Shown in pieces: positions 21,890 through 24,274 of a DNA stretch of 24,274 nucleotides. A program made the position numbers and the translations under genes. The stretch is from Umezawaea sp049997955 (lineage in GTDB: Bacteria; Actinomycetota; Actinomycetes; Mycobacteriales; Pseudonocardiaceae). The DNA lies in assembly GCA_049997955.1 (NCBI GenBank), contig JAEBDY010000033.1, forward strand, positions 1 to 24,274, given 5' to 3'. Position 1 is the stretch's first letter. Each line of letters begins with the position of its first letter. Below the pieces are notes generated by a model, which saw only the letters and a list, made by a program, of their open reading frames with translations, was not told where the DNA came from and made no database searches.

Positions 21890-23089
21890 CCAGGTCTTCT
21901 TGAAGAGGACGGTCCCGTCGGCGTCGCGGGCGATGGCGTGGAGGTCGACGGTCCTGCGGTCGTTCCGGGGGGCGCGCGGGAGGATCACCGGCACGAGGAA
22001 GGCGAAGGTGCGGTTGGCCACGGAGGCGGGTTGCGGGGGATCGTCGTCGGACCCGATCTCCATGGTCGCGACGTCCGCGCCGAGTTCGCCCCCGACGATC
22101 ACGCGGTCGCCGCCGACGTGATCGGTGATCTTGAGGACGGCGGGCGCGCTGCTGTTGACCAGGAGGTGGCGGACGGCTTCGGTCTTCCCCTCCTCCGTCC
22201 GGCAGGCGACCAGGTCGCCGGTGCCGCGACCGAGCACGTACAGGCCACCGGGGTAGGCCACGGAGGCTCCCGGCTGGTAGGAGTCCTGGTCCGGCAGCGG
22301 CCGGGACGAACGGGACAGGCAGTCCCCGAGAGCCCTGCCCACGTCGGAGGCGCGGTCCGGCGCGGGCCCGTCCGGGCGGTCGCGGACCAGGACGGCGGGT
22401 GGTGCCGGCGCGGTGAGCACCCTGACGGCCGTGGGGTTCTCCGAGCCGATCTCGTTGATGGCGAGCGTGATCCCCGACAGGTTCACCCCGGTCCGGGCGA
22501 TGAACATGCGGTCGCCCGACTCGGTGCTGAGCGCGACGCTCCCGTGCGGGCCGACGCCCTTCAACGCGATCCTGTCCCAGTCCACGTCGGTGACCCCCGC
22601 GACGACGCCCTCCCGGCTGAACAGGACGGCGCCGGTCCCGGAGCCCGGTGCCGCGTTCGGATCGGTCACCGTGGCCGTGGTGGCCGTGGTCTGGCAGAAC
22701 AGCGGTTTGCCGTCGGCGCGCGCGGCGACCACGCGGACCTGGGAGTCACCCGCGGTGAGGGAGGGCGTCCAGCGGGAGCGGTCGGGAAAGCGATCGGTCA
22801 ACCCCTGCTGCTGGACGGCCGCCCAGCAGCGGTCCAGGGCGGCCGTGGCGACCGCCTGGTCCACCGGCGGGCCACCGATCGCGACTTCACCGGCGGTGTT
22901 CGGCACCTGCCGCAGCACGAAGATCGTGCCCGCCAGCAGCACCACGGCGGCGGCCGTGACGACCGGCACCCGGAACGACCTCCGCGGCCCCTTGCCGTCC
23001 ATGCCCCGGTCGAACTCGGAGCGCAACCGCGCTCGCAGCTCGGGTGGGAGCGCGCGCGGGGGCGTGTGGCCGGTGGTCTCGTCGTTCAC
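21878..23089 (-). CDS. single-pass membrane protein paired with the ECF sigma factor (anti-sigma-like)
   Basis: A 403-residue protein. Residues 1-40 are charged and cytosolic (PPELRARLRSEFDRGMDGKG), residues ~42-60 a membrane helix (VPVVTAAAVVLLAGTIFVLR), and the remaining 340 residues an outer domain of beta-rich repeats with Cys87, Cys132, Cys257 and Cys296. Its GTG at 23089 overlaps the sigma factor TGA, so the two are translationally coupled. Position and topology fit a regulator of that sigma factor, but no zinc anti-sigma HxxxCxxC motif is visible, so binding of sigma is inference. The outer region is large for an anti-sigma factor and may be a sensor domain. I do not recognise the family with certainty. 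Confidence 0.88.
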   Translation of the reverse strand: MNDETTGHTPPRALPPELRARLRSEFDRGMDGKGPRRSFRVPVVTAAAVVLLAGTIFVLRQVPNTAGEVAIGGPPVDQAVATAALDRCWAAVQQQGLTDRFPDRSRWTPSLTAGDSQVRVVAARADGKPLFCQTTATTATVTDPNAAPGSGTGAVLFSREGVVAGVTDVDWDRIALKGVGPHGSVALSTESGDRMFIARTGVNLSGITLAINEIGSENPTAVRVLTAPAPPAVLVRDRPDGPAPDRASDVGRALGDCLSRSSRPLPDQDSYQPGASVAYPGGLYVLGRGTGDLVACRTEEGKTEAVRHLLVNSSAPAVLKITDHVGGDRVIVGGELGADVATMEIGSDDDPPQPASVANRTFAFLVPVILPRAPRNDRRTVDLHAIARDADGTVLFKKTWNLF

Positions 23090-23676
23090 GGGGTGTCCTC
23101 CGACAGGCCGCGCAGGCGGGCACGGGCGCGGGAGAGGTGGGACCGCACCGTCGCCTCGGCGATGTTCAGGTGCAGCGCGGCTTCGGCGATCGGCAGATCA
23201 CCCAGCAGGCACAGCTCGGCGGCCTCCCGCTGGGCCTGCGGGAGCAGCCGGACGGCGTCGACCACTTCGCGGAGCCGTGCCTCGCTGTCGAGCCGGTGCA
23301 CGACGGCGTCGGCGTGGTCGTCGACGGGCGACGGGGCGGGGATCTTCCGCAGCAGCCGCGAATTCCGGGCAAGGCCCCGGTGCGCGGTGCGCGCGACGTT
23401 GCCCGCCATCGTGTAGAGCAGCGGCCGTGCGCTGGCCCGGAGCAGGGTGACCTCGGCTCGGGTGCGCCACGCGGTCAGGAACGTCGCGGACGTGACGTCG
23501 TGAGCCTGTTCCCACGAGCCGGTCAACCGGTAGGCGTGGTTCCACACCGCTTCGACGTGCCGCTCGAAGAGCACGCCGAACGACGTCCGGTCGCCCCGGC
23601 TCCACAGCACGGCGTCCGGCGGATCCGCCACGTCGACCGTCCTGTCCGCCACCGACGGCGTCACATCACTGGTCAC
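23086..23676 (-). CDS. ECF-type RNA polymerase sigma factor
   Basis: A 196-residue group 4 sigma factor. Region 2 spans ~33-100 (FGVLFERHVEAVWNHAYRLT, WEQAHDVTSATFLTAWRTRA), and region 4 ~140-190 (LREVVDAVRLLPQAQREAAE, PIAEAALHLNIAEATVRSHL). The DVTSATFLTAW element replaces the common DxxQExFL motif. There is no SnoaL or other C-terminal extension. It should direct polymerase to a small regulon, likely held in check by the overlapping membrane protein downstream. Start is GTG 23676; GTG 23664 is an alternative. No good Shine-Dalgarno sequence precedes either. Paired GTGAC repeats surround the start region. Confidence 0.92.
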   Translation of the reverse strand: MTSDVTPSVADRTVDVADPPDAVLWSRGDRTSFGVLFERHVEAVWNHAYRLTGSWEQAHDVTSATFLTAWRTRAEVTLLRASARPLLYTMAGNVARTAHRGLARNSRLLRKIPAPSPVDDHADAVVHRLDSEARLREVVDAVRLLPQAQREAAELCLLGDLPIAEAALHLNIAEATVRSHLSRARARLRGLSEDTP

Positions 23677-23735
23677 ACCTGTCAGGCGCCGGCCGCGGCG
23701 CCACCGTTGCACTCGGCGCGTCACAGGAGGGTCAC
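23660..23735 (-). promoter_or_regulatory. paired GTGAC repeats around the sigma factor start
   Basis: GTGAC (minus strand) occurs at 23660-23664, 23672-23676, 23720-23724 and 23731-23735. The repeats form two pairs with 11-12 base spacing, about one helical turn. This could be an activator or autoregulatory site. Two of the copies lie within the start codons' neighbourhood and may be chance. Confidence 0.3.
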
Positions 23736-23964
23736 GATGCCCGCCGTGCGTCCGGTCAGGCCGGTGGAACGGGCGGCGTGGACCGTGTGTCGGTGCCAGG
23801 AAGTGATCATCGCCGCTGGTGAGAAGGCCTCTATCACTCGAACGAGTAAATCTGTGCTGGCCGAGGTAGACATTCACGGGCGGCTGTGTGTAGTGTTCTC
23901 CTCGTTGGACGAGAGAAAGTCAGTGGTACGGGAGATGACGAACTGCCCGTGAGGTCAAGGCAAG

Positions 23965-24274
23965 ACGGTCGGACGTGCTGGAGCCGGAAGGTGAAGGGGC
24001 TCCTCGGCAGTGGACCAGGGGTTGTCGGCAGGTAGGACCGGAAGTAGCGCCGACGATCGAGTGGACAGCAAAAGCAGGACAAGCAAGTGATTTTGTCAGT
24101 GCAGTCTGGTAAGTGGATTAGTAAGTGTTTTTGTTGGTGCAGTGAGTTTAGTTAGTTGTTGTTGGACGGTCAGGTGTGCCGGAGCCGATCTGTGGAAGGG
24201 GCTTCAGGCTGGTGGCCAGGGATGGTCGGTGAGGTGAGTCCGGCATGTGCATCAGGTCCGGTGCCGACCATCGC
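23965..24274. repeat. diverged direct duplication, spacing 201 bp
   Basis: Copy A (23965-24059) and copy B (24166-24273) align along their length. Shared blocks are ACGGTC, GTGC-GGAGCCG, GGAAGGGGCT or AAGGGGCT, TGGACCAGGG versus TGGCCAGGG, GTCGG, AGG-CCGG and a closing GCGCCGACGATCG versus GTGCCGACCATCG. By eye identity is about 70% with a few gaps. Copy B runs to the window edge, so an array may continue. Function unknown. Confidence 0.65.
24085..24143. repeat. short direct repeat in the GT-rich tract
   Basis: A 21-base unit at 24085-24105 recurs at 24123-24143 with 18 of 21 bases identical (AAGTG-TTTTGT--GTGCAGT), a period of 38 bases. It lies between the two copies of the longer duplication. 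Confidence 0.7.

Larger units (their letters stand above)
23677..24274. other. non-coding region with reduced GC
   Basis: Nearly 600 bases without a credible gene. It holds a small palindrome ACTCG-AA-CGAGT (23836-23847), which might be an operator, then a GT-rich plus strand from about 24085 to 24165 with much lower GC than the rest of the window. The final 310 bases contain the repeats listed separately. Confidence 0.7.

Noticed and set aside
23834..24082. 82-codon minus-strand frame near the right end
   Set aside because: No ribosome site, irregular codon use, and it overlaps the duplicated non-coding sequence.
24085..24274. CRISPR array
   Set aside because: Repeats are diverged, only two copies are seen, spacing is irregular and no cas genes are present.

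Overview
The window is very GC-rich, with third codon positions almost always G or C. It has frequent GTG starts, TANNNT -10 boxes set 6-8 bases from start codons, and regulator families typical of filamentous Actinobacteria. These include STAS/HATPase/SpoIIE-type partner switching, ECF42 remnants, MmyB-like XRE regulators, PknG and Trypco1. A Pseudonocardiaceae-type actinomycete (Saccharothrix, Lentzea or Actinosynnema-like) is the best inference. No rRNA, tRNA, IS element or CRISPR array was seen.

Left part (1-4.7 kb): the 3' end of an unknown gene is followed by a STAS anti-sigma antagonist, a convergent GAF-SpoIIE phosphatase, and a membrane fatty-acid desaturase whose stop overlaps the start of an RsbW-like HATPase. 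Together these look like a partner-switching stress module tied to lipid desaturation. Next comes a decayed ECF42 sigma factor with a scrap of its DGPF/YCII partner, then a small beta-rich protein.

Middle (4.7-12.7 kb): this is a metabolic and regulatory patchwork. RidA is divergent from a YafY/WYL regulator, and an aldo/keto reductase is divergent from an XRE/MmyB regulator. A secreted VanX-type D,D-dipeptidase follows, then a broken MerR gene behind an intact operator, a short threonine/serine dehydratase, a luciferase-like oxidoreductase with a one-base frameshift, and a small secreted two-cysteine protein.

Main attraction (12.8-20.8 kb, minus strand): six genes lie head to tail. Four of the five junctions are 4-base ATGA overlaps and the fifth is a 19-base gap. 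In order of transcription they are an intracellular trypsin-like protease with a degenerate NTPase-like region, a PknG-type Ser/Thr kinase with zinc ribbon and TPR parts, a VWA protein ending in a zinc ribbon, a four-helix GlnX-like membrane protein, a sugar-type (family 1) solute-binding lipoprotein, and a Trypco1 (CU044_2847) protein. This resembles the mycobacterial PknG-GlnX-GlnH nutrient sensor rebuilt around a sugar-type receptor and joined to a trypsin/Trypco1 module of the kind predicted in conflict and signalling systems. A single leaderless promoter appears to drive it.

Right end (20.9-24.3 kb): there are remnants of a GntR-ABC transporter operon and an overlapping ECF sigma / membrane (anti-sigma-like) pair. 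The last 0.6 kb is non-coding, with a GT-rich, relatively AT-rich tract and a diverged duplication of about 100 bp at a 201-bp spacing. Five loci in the window are visibly decayed (ECF42, MerR, LLM oxidoreductase, ABC permease, GntR), which suggests ongoing erosion of accessory regulation around the intact operons.
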